Origin: Actinernus sp. WN-2022
Lineage: Eukaryota > Cnidaria > Anthozoa > Actiniaria > Actinernidae
Assembly (NCBI GenBank): GCA_030867875.1
Contig: JAOWCC010001751.1
Span: 19,552,026 to 19,616,025 of the forward strand
Length of the DNA: 64,000 nucleotides
Reading direction: 5' to 3'
The translations under genes and the position numbers were made by a program. Of this stretch, positions 25,401 to 40,400 are shown piece by piece. Numbering within the stretch: the first letter of the stretch is position 1; each line of letters begins with the position of its first letter. The notes below the pieces were generated by a model. The model had not been told where the DNA came from and ran no database searches. It worked only from the letters and a program-made list of their open reading frames with translations.

Positions 25401-28400
25401 TTCCTTGAATCCAAAGGTTTGCTGGCCTGTAGTAAGTTATTGATCTTAAGAATTCCTAGGAATTCCTAGGAATTTTATTCCCAGCTATTCCAAACTCAAC
25501 CAAAGCTTGGAATTCCTAGGAATTCCATGTTCCAATTACCGTGAAAATTGACAGCTATTCCTAAAAATTCCTAGGCTTTCCCAGGAATTCCTAGGAATAA
25601 AATCCTAGGAATTCTTAGCAAATTCTTAGGAATTCCTAGGAATTCTAAGCTTAAATATTTCGCAGGGGAATTATGTTGCCAAGACTGTACATAGTTATGA
25701 AATGTAACTAAACAGTTATTCCATTGTGAAAAGCAATGGTATAAATTCAATTCTTTCATCCATTTATTATATCCAATTTTGGAGAATTAAGAATATTTTT
25801 TTTTAAGATGGACTGACAGCTGATTCTGTAAGTTTAATACTGCTGTGTTTTATTTACAATCTACATGTATAATAATTATAATGTCAGTGCACATACATGT
25901 ATGTTTATAAATATTTTGATACAAAGTTTATTGTCAAAATCATTATCATTAAAAATCAATAACTGATCCCACTGAGTTTAATGATTTGACTAATTTAAAG
26001 CTAATAGGTCCATTGTGAAAAAATAATCCTTATATTTTAGTGACTGGACTGACAAACACATCACACTTCGTGGACTCGAAAGGAGCTATAATTTTTTTCC
26101 AGGCAACAAGAGATTTATGTGATCTCAGCTTACCGTAAGCACTGGGAATTTTTGTTTGTTATAAAAGTTTAATTTATTAGTACCATTATTTTTAATTGGT
26201 TGATTCCAGAATTTCCAGGCTTTAATCCTGGAATTTAACCAGGGTTACCCTGGAATTTCCGGGCTTACCCCATAATTTAACCGGGTTTACCCCAGAATTT
26301 CTGGGCTTACCCCGGAATTTAACCGGGTTTACCCCGGAATTTCTGGGCTTACCCCGGAATTTAACCAGGCTTACCCCGGAATTTCTGAGCTTTCCCTGGA
26401 ATTTCCAAACTAACCCAAGAATTCCGGGGTTACCCCGGAATTTAGGTGGGCTAAAACCAGATTTGCCTTTACCAAGCTTTCTGGGCTTTCCGGGGTTACC
26501 CCAGAATATTCCTCATTGGGTAAACCCGGTGAAAGCCCGGAATGTTTACCAGGTAACCCCGGTATCTTAACCAAGCTTTAACCCCGGAAAACCCCGGAAT
26601 TTCCAGGCTTTTGGTGCCTGGGAGGGGCTAATTTGTCATGGTACTATGCACGTATGGAGTCAGATTTCGATTGGTGGCTGTTAATTGATTACAAACAGTT
26701 AAACTCCCCCCCCCCCCAATGCTTGATTGAAAGTATTTTTAATATTCTATTTGAAGACTGTATATTTACACAGTTTGTTAGTCATTTTTTGCATATTTGC
26801 TTTGATTCCACCATCCCACATGGGCGCGAGGTACATCAGTTCATACATGTATGAGAATTGCTGATAATGACTGTGTCTGGCCTGGACATCCAATGAAAGT
26901 CTCTCACCGTGACACAGGCCCTTTAAATATCAACTTACTTTGTTATAGAGCTCTCCAGAAGTCTGGTCAACTATTAATATAATAGCAGCTTCGGCACTGA
27001 CTTGTGACATGACCTGCATCAAGCCATTGTACATGTATACAATTAATGATGTCAACAATCAATAATCTATTTATCATGCATGTGTCTGGACAAACAATGC
27101 ATGCATGTACATGTTCTAGGCTGAAAATCTTAATTTTGGCCAATATAAGCAAACTGTGAAACAAAATAATTATATTTTTTTAGCTGTTAATATCCTTTAA
27201 AAATAAGTGTATGTGTACGTGTACTTGTAATTAAGTAATGGTCCTGAGGTAAGAACTATAGTGCTCCACGGCAAGGAATGTTAAAAGGTGTTAATTTTCT
27301 ATTATTCTTTCTCATAATTTCATTGGTTAATACTTATAAATTCAATAGAAACCGATCGAAATAATACATTATCATTCCATATGTTTTTGTGGTTTGAATT
27401 TATTTTTGATCAAAGTAACTATGGTTTAATTTCGAAGAATATCGTATGTGGGGAAAGTTCTCAAATTTTCGATTGAAAAATCTTTTGTTTTCTCTATATC
27501 CGATTGGCTGGATGGTGGCTTGTCTGAGTAGAGTCAATAGCATAAAAAAATACTTTAATTATTTTTGAGAAGTAGTTTGGACTGTAGACACCTCCTAAAG
27601 CAATAAGGCATATTCAAGCAAAATCGTATGTGAGGGAGGCTCATTGCCGCAGAACAATGGATTCAACTACAGTTCTTATCTGGATCATTACTTAATATAT
27701 AGGCATCCAGAACAATACATTATAAAGACATGCAGGCTAGCTACAATGTGCATGTAGTGGATTGTCAACTGCCTTTCTTCACTTTATGGTACAGTAAGTT
27801 ATAAAAACAAATATCAATCCTTCTTAAAACATACATTGTGCAAAATGGGAAAGGCTGTAAGCATTTAGTTTGGGAATCAACAAGTACATTTTTTCATCAA
27901 AACAAACAAAATAAATGATTGTGAAAAGAAAGAAGTCGCAACATGTTTCTAATTTTTCCCTCTAGGATGCTATAAATGGTAGTTGTGTGTTGTTGTTTTG
28001 TATTGGGGGGGGGGGGGGGGGGGAGCTAATCAATTCTGTGCAAGGCTTCAAGGGTGGGCCACTGATAATTTTGCATGAATCAGGGGGTGGGCCATGATAA
28101 CTGATTTTTAGGAAGATTTCAATTTTCCAGCCAACCCCCCCCCCCCCCCCCCCCCCCCCATACTTTGACCAGTCCCTAAGGATATAATATACATATGTAT
28201 TAAACAAAATGGTGACTCACAAAGCTTCCTAGCTTTTTTGAGAAAGGACCTACTCCAGTTTCTATTGATTTTCCTGTACAATAGAAAATAAAAATAATAA
28301 AAATGTGACTTAATAATTTTTTTTTTATTATACATGCAATTGTCTCCCATATCAGATGGTGACATTACTTAGCCTGGGAAACCAGCCGACTCCTTATCGC

Positions 28401-31400
28401 TCCCCCACTCGTGAAAGAGACGTCTGGGAAGTGAGGCAGAAAATACCATACTGATGATGTAGCAGATAGCCGTTTCACAATGCATAAATTAGTTTGCAAT
28501 TCTCAGAAGCTGAATGCGAACAACAGAGTTCTTTTCAAGGAATATAACTACCGAGGCTGCTCGTTTGCTTGGCAGTGGATCACCGTCATGAAACAACCAT
28601 GAAATTCAAGCCTATATATTTAGCGTGTGTTGGTAAGCTCGCTTGCTTCGTTCTTTCAGCGGCTCGGCCCGGTCAAGAGAATTTGTCCTACGACTGTCAA
28701 AACATAATAGTTGTTTATAATTTCAAAACATACACACAGCACAGCATGCAGCAGGCCACTTTTCAAGCCAGCTCTTTTGTCAGGTCAGTAGCCGAAGAGG
28801 GTTAGCTACCGAGGCCCGCCCGTTTGCTTGGGTGATTGATTCATATCACACTGTCTTGGTTCGTGATTCATAGCACACTTACATGTAATTATGTTTATTC
28901 ATAGCCCAGATTCACTGTCTGAACGATTTATCCGCCGCAACAACAACTCATCCAGTGTTTTGTGATAGCTCAGTGTATGTAGGTTTACTGATATGAAATT
29001 ATAAACAACTATGACAGTAGTCAGTACCTTTCTTGTAAATGTTTTGACAGCACGACATTTCGCTTTACTAGCCGCTGAAAGAACTGTCTGCAAAGGAGCC
29101 AACAACAGCACCGGCACACGCTAAATAGGCTTGAATTTCATGAGTTGTTCGTGACGGTGATCGACTGCCAAGCAAATGAGCAGCCACGGTAGTTATATTT
29201 CTTGAAAATAACTCTGTTGTTCGCATTCGGCTTCTGAGAATTGCAACTAATTTATGCATTGTGAAACGGCTATCTGCTACGTCATCAGTATAGCATTTTC
29301 TGCCTCACTTCCCAGACGTCTCTTTCGCGAGTGGGGAGCGATAAGAGTTGGCTGGTTTCCCAGGCTAGACATTACTGGGCTGTTAGTAAAAGTCAAATGT
29401 ATTGTTATTGCAGACCTACATATACCATAAACAACGGCAGATAAGGCGCATCTTTTTACCCAAAATCTTCGTTGCAAATCGGGGGTGTGGCTTATCAGCG
29501 AGAACATCTAGGAAAGGTCCAATAAATTTTCATAAATTAACGTTTTAAAGAAACAGTCAGACTGATTAAAACTATACAAAACAGAAAGAAAGGAATCACT
29601 GATCATCACTCTTGCAAGCTTGGTGGCTCCTAAAAGAGCCATTTGTGTTGTTTGTTACTTGTTCCGGACTCTTGTTCTGTTAAATCTTCTTCATCAAAAT
29701 ATATTTTAAGCAGTTAACAGTTGTTTTTCTAGACCAACTAAATGTCACCAGACACAGAATCTCCATTCCACCACAAAGCTTTTTCAGCATTACCATTTCC
29801 CAGTAACTTCAACAGTTATAGTTCCTCCAAAGATCTTCTAGTGTCCAGTTTTCTCTCTTCCAATAAAATGCCTCGTTACTAAGCTTTGATGAACACATTT
29901 GCGAGCATGTTTTTGTTGACATGAAATCGAGGACTACATTCAGCTAACAATTGACATTGGACAAAAAAGTACTGTCAAGCAAATGCTATTGCAAGTTCTA
30001 TTGTATATATGTAAGTAAGTAGACATGAAGTTTAAACACTTTCAGATCTAACATTATGGGTAAAACTATGGAGTTCTCGCTGAAAGTTCGATGAGGCAAG
30101 GAAGTAGCCTGATTTTCAGACGGTACAAGGTTGACCGTCTGAAAATCAGGCTAGCAAGGAAGGTGATGCAGCTTAAATCTAATCTTGATTTTCCTTTCAA
30201 AATTTTGTTCTCCAAAATTTGGGCTTCTAAACTCGGGGTGCGGCTTATCTGCGAGTGCGGCTTATCTGCCGGTGTTAAAGGTAATTATGTGATACATGTA
30301 TTAATTAATACATGTCAACATCAGCAACAAATCTAATTATTAATAATTAACAAAGATAAAACTGTGCAATCAGCAGAGCTCAAATATGTTCTGTACTGTC
30401 AACTGGCAAAACACAACTGGAGTTTTACCGTAAACAGCGGCAGATAAGCCACATCTTTTTACCCAAAATCTTAGTTGCAAATCGGGGGTGCGGCTTATCT
30501 GCAAGAACATCTATAAAAGTTCAATAAATCTCCATAAATTAATGTTTAAAAAAAACAAAGTGACAGACCAGGGAGGTGGCTCCCTGGTTCGACGGGGAAA
30601 GGAAGGTGATGCAGATTTCTAATCATGATTTTCCTTTCAAAACTTTTCCCAAAAAATTTGAGCTTCTAAACTCAGGGTGCAGCTTATCTGCGAGTGCAGC
30701 TTATCTGCCAGTGTTTACGGTATATGTCATGAGAAAAGCTTAACAAATCATGAAATATGCTTTTGTATGATTAAATGGAACATCAAATTAATCACCCTTT
30801 TGTGATCTTCGAAACATACCAATTTGTTCCTGCACAACCTATATTATATATACATCTTACCAAGACTTTGTTTTCAACCAATCAGAGTACACAATACTCA
30901 GGAGATCTATCTATTTCAATTTGTCTGTCAATCATTCCTTATCTGGGCTCACAATAATGACCTGACAATGACCACAAAATAAAGCAAGCCAAATTTCCAG
31001 AATGGCAGGTGAAAATAATTTTGAACTGGCAATTGAAAGCAAAAATAAAATGGCAGGCCATATTATACAAGTTTGTATCATTTTAGTTGCTTGTTGCATT
31101 CCTTCATCTACTGGTTCACTCCTTAAAATGATAGATTACATGTAAGTGAAGAAAAACACTAAATTTTCGTTAACAGTAATGGGTTCATTATTTTAGCAGT
31201 TCAAAAAGGAACATTGCAGGTCATAATTTATTTGGCCTGGCAACAAAAATGATAAAATGTCAGATCAATTTTAAGCCTTGTATCTAGTGTTAATTAAAGT
31301 AGGCAAAGTATAGTTGGCAGCCAATCTTCAGCCACTTAGCACTGAACTGATGACAGTAGATCTAATCAGTCAGTATCACATACAGTTCCAGGACAAATCT

Positions 31401-34400
31401 GATCTTACTTGATGAAGGTACAAAGAAGAAGAATTACCAAAAATTTCTAGGAACGTTTTTTGTCTTCTAAATAGATACTGCTCTTTTCTCCTGTCCAACA
31501 ATTGGTCTAGGCTATTTAAAATCTGAAATGGAAAGAGCAAATTAAATTATTCAGTAAATAATTGAAGGGTTGTGTGCAACAAGGGAATAAGTAACTCCTG
31601 ATGACATTCTAATTTCTCCCTTAGAAAACAAAGAATTGAAGCAGAATTTAGAATGTGATCAGGAGTCACTTATGCCCTTGTTGTGCATAGCCCTCCAATT
31701 ACTCCTAACAGGTTAATATGACTTAATTAACTAGTACATGTAACCATAGTGCAATGCTAATTCTGACCAAGTAACATATTGTCTTTTAATATGTACCGTA
31801 AATACCCATGTATGGGCCATACCCAAACTTAGATGCCCTAAGGTTCATAAATGCTTGATTTCTGTCTTTAAATCACTCCATAATTATTTTTCTATTATCC
31901 CCCCATTCATTAACTGACAAGATTTTGAAGGAACCTCATTCCTTTAAGAGCAAGAGAAAGTGAGGTTTTCTGGCAAAACTATATAGACCTCATTCATAAT
32001 TACCACCACCTAATTTGCATAAATTGGAAGATTAATGTGTACAGAGAAACTATTGCTACCACATGAAAGATTGTACCTAAATTAGTAATTGACCACAGTT
32101 TGAAAGCAATGTTTCAAATTGCTGTTGAGTTATTGTCATTTTCAATGTAGAAAATACATGAAAGCGAGGCTGTAAAGGCCTACACAGTTTTTCTCATACA
32201 AATCTCTCTAATTTCAAATCGTTGTAACTTTACAGCCTTTTATGCTACAACACTCAAATTCTACAGAATCACCAATGTTGGTATGCTCATTCACATGGCA
32301 AGGATGTTGTTTTTCATACATTGAACATGTGGCTAAACTGTTAAAATACAGAGACCACGCCCTTATGAATGAGGTGTATGTCGTGCACAAGTCTGATGTC
32401 TGCCATCTTGGATTTTGAAGGAGGGGCCTACAGCGAGTGTTTGTGATAAAATATGATATGTACATGTATGCTTGTACTGCATATGAGCCACACCCTCTAT
32501 ATACAACGTATGCTTGTACCGCATATGAGCCACACCCTCTATGTATGCTCGTACCGCATATGAGCCACACCCTCTATGTATGCTCGTACCGCATATGAGC
32601 CACACCCTCTATGTATGCTCGTACCGCATATGAGCCACACCCTCTATGTATGCTTGTACTGCATATGAGCCACACCCTCTATGTATGCTTGTACCGCAAA
32701 TGAGCCACACCCTCTATGTATGCTCGTACCGCATGAGCCACACCCTCTATGTATACTTGTACCGCATTTGAGCCACACCCTCTACTTTGGCCCATGTTTT
32801 TGTCCAAAAGTGTGGCCTATACACAGGTATTTACAGTAAGTATTGATGACATAATAGTGTTTATCTCTTTCTAAAAAGTGATATCTTCACATGTGAAGAT
32901 AACACTTTAAAATTTTCTAGACTTTTTAGTAAGGAATGAAGACTGATATTTCATTGATAATAATTTATATATAATATATACAAATTAGGCAAGCCCACAT
33001 TGTCTGAGCAGAGCTCCTAACAACAAAATACAAAGAGATGCAATTGTGCATCTATGTAATGGAATTAATTTACAAAAATAAAGTGCTGTGCAGTTGAGTT
33101 GCACATGCATATGTAATGGAAAAGGTGACGGCATATAACAGAAAAAGCATTAAGTCTATGCATGCATGCAGAGATGTAACAGAATTTAAAGTTGTAAATT
33201 TTGCTGAAGTTTCATCCAAATCTGTTATTTCTTATATGTTAGTAATTCACACAAAGAAAGTTACTACGAATATAAATCTAGTTGGAGTTTTGGCCTTTTG
33301 AAGTTCTGTAAACACTAACACCTCGTCAAATCCAAATGTCAATACTCTCAAATACTGTAAACAGCGGCAGATAAGCCGCACCTTTTTACCCAAAATCTTC
33401 GTTGCAAATCGGGGGTGTGGCTTATCTGCAAGAACATCTATAAAAGTTCAATAAATTGCCATAAATTAATGTTTAAAAACAAAACAAAGTCAGACTGATT
33501 AAAACGTGGTACTTTAACAGTAAATTTGTCGAACAGATTTCCCATCTCTCTATGAGCAATCAGTTTCTCCCCAATAGATGACTTCAGATGTCCTTGTAGA
33601 TGTGATAACCACATACCGGCAGATTTTTCACTGCGCTCCATGTTTTGATGTTGTTCTGTGCACACATGGCAGCATTCTAGTGTCCAGTTTTCTCTCTTCA
33701 ATAAAATGCATGGTTACTAAGCTTTGATGAACACGATCGCACAAGCATGTTTTTTTACATTTAGCTAACAATCGACCTTGGACGAAAAATACCGTCAAGC
33801 AAATGGCATGGAAAGTTCTATTGTATATGTGTAGGCAAGTAGACATGAAGTTTAAACACTTTCAGATTTCAAATTATGGGTAAAACTATGGAGAAATCTT
33901 GTTGAAAGTTTGACGGAGAAAGGAAGGTGATGAAGCTTTCTAATCTTGATTTTCCTTTCAAAACTTTTTTCCCCAAAATTTGAGCTTCTAAACTCGGGGT
34001 GCAGCTTATCTGCGAGTGCAGCATATCTGCCGGTATTTATGGTAACTTAGCCTACAAAATGCTAGTTTCTTAACTAAGTTTGGTGAGTTGTGGCGAAAAC
34101 CAGGGGCAAAGCCGCTCAGAAAAAAACGTGAGGCCAAAAGACACCAACGGAGGAAGTACAGAAAAGGAAACAGTGTCGAAAGACGAATGCATAGAAAGCC
34201 GACAAAGGAAATGGCAGCGGTACTGATTCTAAGCCTACAATGCTAGCAGCTATGTGATCACTTGGGTATGTGATAAACCTCTGAGTTTGTGTTAGAGCTC
34301 ACATTAAAAAAATGTTCTTTAGAACTGAATGTTTCATTTAAACAAACTTCATTTCAGATAAGATGGAGAGTTTTTTGCCGAGCATAAAAGGATTAAAAGA

Positions 34401-37400
34401 TTATTATGCCATAGGCGATATATTTACTTTTCCAAAAAGAACCAGGTGTTTCCCTATATCTCGCAAAAAAATTAACTTTATGGATTTCTTTTTGTATAGA
34501 ACTAAACTTCAGTGCTTAGGGCTTTCATTAAAATCCAAAAAAAATCCTTAAAACTAATGCTGCAAAGGTATACCGTAACCTTAAATTACAAGTGTAGATA
34601 CTGGTAAGTACATGTACATGTACATGTATATAAATAAATAGCTATGACAGTGCTTTATTGGTGACCATGCACAGCATGCTGTGTGTTCAGTTGGAATATT
34701 AAAAGCGTTAGAAACTATATTTTATTGACAAATATAACTAGTCACTTGCTGACTGTACGATGAACAAAAAAGTTCATTCGTTATTTTCATTCATTGTACA
34801 GTCAGCATATGCCTGTATTTGTCAATACAACAGGCACACCAGTCTCTAACCCTTACATATGCTGATCTACACATTCAAGTTAGGGCATTCATCATAGATA
34901 TATACAGTCCTGATATGTCACCATACCTGTCTTTCAGCAAAGTCTAGAATGGCCAATAAATCTTCCAAAAATGGACAAACTACCTGCAAACAACCAATAA
35001 ATGTACATTCATTTATAAGATTTGACACCAATATGTACATACATTTATAAGATTTGACACTAATGATCTATATACTGAGCTTGTATCAGTCAATGTTTTT
35101 TTGCATTTTTTACATTTCATTGACATAAGTACATATCTTATATAAAATTGATTTCATTGGCTAAAAGACATTCACGCTCACACTCAAGCTGCCAATATTA
35201 TATTGTAAAGCAAATAGAAGATTTTATGTCGTAAAAATGCACTTATTTAGGTCTTGAGAAGCTGCTGAATCTACTCATGTTCTGCTCATGCTTCTGCAGT
35301 TTTCAAGACCTCGAGCATGCATTAGTTTATTATAGAACATGGAGAACCATCTTTTATTTGTTAAAGGGATACCCGAGTGAAAAACACATTGGGGCTCAAA
35401 AGAATCTTCAACATGTTATTTGTTCAGAAAATGTATTAAAATTTGATCAAACGTTTTTAGTATTAAGAACGAGCACCTCAAAGTTGGCCCCGCGAAGACA
35501 TGGGCGCCGCCATCTTTGTTTGCATTTACGGAAGTGACGTCACTTCGTCCCACCAGCGTATCGCGGCTACTTGTCTTGTATGATTTTCACACGCTCGGAA
35601 TTAAAGTGGATATATTTTCATCGAGATTGCAGAGGAATTCTTACAGAAACCGGAATTATGATGAAGACGACATTATGAGAAAAGTTCAGAAGACTGGGAG
35701 GAGGAAGAAAAGCATTGGGAAGGCGAGAAATTATCAGACGAACAACAAGGTCTCGTAACTGCCATTTAATAACAGCAAAACAACATGGCTTAAAAGACTC
35801 AAGTGACTTCTGAATAAGTATAAGAACTACAATGTATGTGAGGTACAGTTAAGGCGTTTATCATCCTAAAAACACCTAATAAGTGAGATAGTTAGAACGC
35901 TGGTGGGACGAAGTGACGTCACTTCCGTAAATGCAAACAAAGATGGCGGCGCCCATGTCTTCGTGGGGCCAACTTTGAGGTGCTCGTTCTTAATACTAAA
36001 AACCTTTGATCAAATTTTAATACATTTTCTGAACAAAGAACATGTTGAATATTCTTTTGAGCCCCAATGTGTTTTTCACTCGGGTATCCCTTTAAATAAT
36101 GATTGCCACTGTTTTTCTTTTTCAAAATAGCATTGGTCTCAGATTATTTTCTGGTAGAATATGTCAATCTTAAGAAGTTTTACTTCAAGTATGAACATTT
36201 ATGAACTCAAACAAAAGATTATTCTTCCTGAGTTTGAGGTGTGGCTTGTATGATAGAATTTTCCTTAGACTGTTTATTGCAGTGAGGAAATGTATGGTAC
36301 AAGCACAAGAACTGTGTTACCAATCTGTACTTCAAAAAGAGGTCATTAAAACAATTTATCAAACTCATTAATAATTCATGAAGCAAAAGCAAAGGAAATC
36401 ACCGACTGACAAGACAGTGATCTTTAAATCTGATACAGATTTCGTCCTGATTTACATAAACTTTTGCTTCGATTTTCTCAGCCAAAATAATGACTCTACA
36501 TCTAGACGTTTCATACGTCTGATACAAAATTTGAGTCAATGCTTTATGGGATTTACAAACTCTCGGTTTCAGCTCGAGTTTGTAAATCCCATAAAGCACG
36601 GCCACTCATTTTGTATCTATTACGTAAAGACAACACCTTTCAAAATAGTCCCAGAGTTTACACTATACACTTCCGTTAACCAGTACAGAGAATTCTTTCA
36701 GGACAGAGCCACATACAATCAGCACATCTTATCCATTCATTAGTAATGGCCAAAAAAAATGATATTGACTATAACATTTTCAAATAGATGTTATCAAATA
36801 CTGCTTTTGAAAAGGCACATGAGGCATGTAGGAAGATGTTTGTTAAAATGTTCAAACTAATAAATTATAATTGCAGCATGTAAACAAGGTCTAGATAGAT
36901 GTAAACAATAGGTCTATAGCCAGCATTGGTCAAGACAAAGTTGAAAAAGTGCAAAGTTGCCAAGCGTGAAATGTTATCCGTGCAAAAACATGACAGCCTC
37001 ACCTTTTTCCAGTAGTTTGATTTTTATCGGTAAAAACTGGCAATTGTTGGTCGAGCAAAATCTCTGTTGGCCACACAGTAATACTGAAATAACTCACCAT
37101 TAATATACCAACAAACTGACCATCTCTGTCCAGTAATGGTACCAGGGAGACTGTAGATTAACCCACATAGATACATGTCAATAGAAGTTATTACATGGAA
37201 AGTTGTGTAATACGGCTGGGTATTTTTACAAGTCAGTTCTATTTTTTCAAGCCTGCATAAAGGCGAGAAAAAAATTAAATTGATGAGTTAAATTTCCCAG
37301 CCATATTACACAAACATTACATGTAATGAATTGTTTATTATAAATTGTGTAAAAGTATGATGTTCAACAAATTTCCCTTACAGATCAAAGATGGCAAGAA

Positions 37401-40400
37401 TGTTTTTTTTTTTAGTTTTCAGTTCAAGAAACCATTAGGCATCAGTGCACACTGAAAAACATAATTATGTTTTTGTGTGCTAAAAGCTGTTGGCTCCATC
37501 AGCCCATTATAATTGGCTTGTGTGCTTACAAAACCTTTCAAGTGTTTTTTTTTATAATCAACTGTTTTGTGACACATGCATGCAATAGAGGCTCATGTCC
37601 CACATATGTCTGAAATGGGGTATGTTTTCTTTACTATAAGTTAAGTTACAAGTTTAAAGCAAAGAAACTAACTTTCGATTAAAAGACTGAATATTTTGAA
37701 AATACAGTCTGGAATATAGGATCCTTGTTATTGGAATAAGGTCTAAAATAGGATCAATTTGTGACAGTGACATGTTTTTGGTATGTCATGTTCTTTGAAC
37801 AAAAGGAGTACCTTTTTGGTATGTCTATTAGCACTGATGGGTTATCACGATCCTGTTTTTATAAACAGACCTAATGAGGATGGTGGAGGCGGAATTGCCT
37901 TGTACATGTACATCAGCACCGATTATGATTTTAGAGTGCATGATGACTTAGTCTATAATAGTAACAAGACTCAATTTCTCTTCGTAGAAATTCAAAAAAA
38001 AATATCAGTAGTTTAGTAGGCGTTTCATATAAACCCCCCAAAACGAATATCGAAGACTACTCAAAACTTTTCTCAGAACGTTTTGACAAAATAGATAAAA
38101 CTAGTAAACATTGTTACCTAGCTGGAGATTTTAACATTGATCTCCTAAAGAGTGAAAATCACAGTGAAACTAACTCTTTTTTTTAATAGAACATTGTCCT
38201 ATTCTCTCTTTCTGACCGTAGTAAACCCAACAAGAATAACTTCTGAGTCAGCAACACTAATTGACAACATTTATACAAATGCCTTTGATATACATGTAGC
38301 TGACAATATTTATCCTGGCATATTATATACAGACATTTCGGACCACCTCACACTGTTTATCATACAACATGGTACTAAAAACAAGAACCACAATAAAACC
38401 AACATTACTAAGCGGGTATTTTCCATAGAAGGTGAAGAAAAGTTTAGACGTGACATATCCATTATTGACTGGTCACACGTTTATAGCAGTAACGACCCAA
38501 ATGCACAATATACGTATCTAATTAATACAATTACCACATTGTATGACAAACACTTTCCTATTAAACATGTGAGAATTCATTCTAGGACTAAGGAAAACCC
38601 ATGGATGACTCCCGGTATCCTTAGATCTATCAAAAGAAAAAACAAACTTTATAGGGTGAAACTTAAGAACCCGACATGTAAAAACACAAATAAATTCTGT
38701 GAATATCGTAATAAGTTGTATCATTTAATTAGATTTACTAAAAAAGATTATTATAGGACAATGTTAAATAGAGCTGGTGGAAACTTGAGAGCTACTTGGG
38801 GAATTATCAGCGAGATTTTGAATAGAAAAAAGACAGCCCCAAAATAGTTCAAGTATTCTTAACAATCATGGTAAGAGCTATGACAAAAAGAAAGATATAG
38901 TAAACATTTTTAATAAGTTTTTTTTACCAGCATAGGACCAACATTAGCAAAAAAAAATTCCAACAAGTAAACAAAATTTAAAGGGTGGATGAAAATCTTC
39001 TCCCCTAATGAGCTAATTTGTCAGCCTATTTCACCCTACAAAGTTTTAGATCATTTATTAGCCTCCGATGCAGACGTCTTGTGTGGTTCGTTTCCCTTCC
39101 TCCCACACCAACGTCTGCAAACTCAAGCCGGGTTTTTTGTTCAGCCAATCAGAGAGGAGCTCCTATTTTCCGGGATCTCATTAAAATGCACAGAACTTCG
39201 ATCGATATGAATAGAATTCCCTACAAACCTTCACAGTCTCTGAACTGAGTATTCTTGCCACCAAAGCAAGTTTTTTTATGGCGACAGGAAATAAGTGAAG
39301 ATCTTTCTTTTGGAGATATTCGAAATCCATTGTCAAAAGTCCAGGATATCGTTTTTTTCACCACTTGGCAACCTCTGAGCGTTTAGAAGTTATTTTCTGT
39401 TGTCTAGGCGACTGAGAGGAGATGGCACGTGCTGCACGTGCAGAATGGAAGTCAAAAAATCAGCCAATCAAGTGTTTGTGTTCCCACGATCTACGAAGTA
39501 ATTAATTAATGTTTGGGCTAAGGGGAAAACCTAACAAGCAATTTGATTGGGCAAAATAAACAATCCGTAAGTCACGGAACACAAAATGTGGCTCGAGTTC
39601 GCAGACGTTGGTGTGGGAGGAAGGGAAACGAACCACACAAGACGTCTGCATCGGAGGCTAGATCATTTATATGGTCTCGATTGTACTAAGGCAATAGGTC
39701 ATAATGACATCTCAATAACGTATTTTAAAAAAATTGCTGAGTCTATCTTTCAACTACTTACATGTAGTTTTATATTTAATACATCCATCCAGACTAGTAC
39801 TTTTCCAGATCTCATGAAGATTGCCAAAGTTATTCCTTTGTTTAAAGGTGGTGATAAGTTTTTGGTGTCAAATTTTAGACCCATATCACTCCTTCCAACG
39901 CTGTCAAAAATACTTGAAACAATTATTTGTTAAATGTTAACACACCACCTAGAACAGAACCATCTGTTGTTCAATTATCAGTTTGGACATTTGGCAATCC
40001 TCGATTTCGTAAATAGAATTATAGACTCGATTGATAATGGGAATCTTTCAATAGGTATCTTTTTAGATTTATCAAAGGCTTTTGACTGTGTTAACCACAA
40101 AAGTTTATTAGATAAACTTTCCTATTATGGCATTAACAATGAGACAAACAGATGGTTTCGAAGCTACAATGTACTTGGAAAACAGAAAACAATATGTTTG
40201 TATTGATGGAGTTAAATCCGATCTTCTTCCAATAACTTGTGGCGTCCCCCAAGGATCTATCCTTGGACCAATTTTGTTTCTTATTTTCATTAATGATGTT
40301 CAGTTTTGTACGAAATTCATCCATTTAGTATTATATGCCGACGACATGAATTTATTTTTTAATCATAAATGTTTAAGAACTCTTGCATCAGTCTTAAATA

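Larger units (their letters stand above)
21588..26622. mobile_element. 5-kb foldback-like element: inverted ends made of short tandem repeat arrays
   Basis: Outer ends are exact complements (cccaggcaccaaaagcc at 21588 and its complement ending at 26622). Inward, the left arm is an array of aagcctggaaagcttgg-like units (21588-22020) and the right arm its complement-type array of ccccggaatttaaccgggtt-like units (26200-26622). A second inverted pair of ggaattcctagg-type arrays lies at 23225-23420 and 25305-25640. Arms of tandem repeats recall Foldback/Galileo elements. No clean target duplication seen. It fills most of the intron between PDE2A exons h and i. Confidence 0.6.

Noticed and set aside
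32214..32605. Protein with repeated [11 protein letters not shown] motifs
   Set aside because: This is the translation of the 35-bp minisatellite.
32467..32785. CRISPR array
   Set aside because: Units are contiguous with no unique spacers and the genome is eukaryotic; it is a minisatellite.
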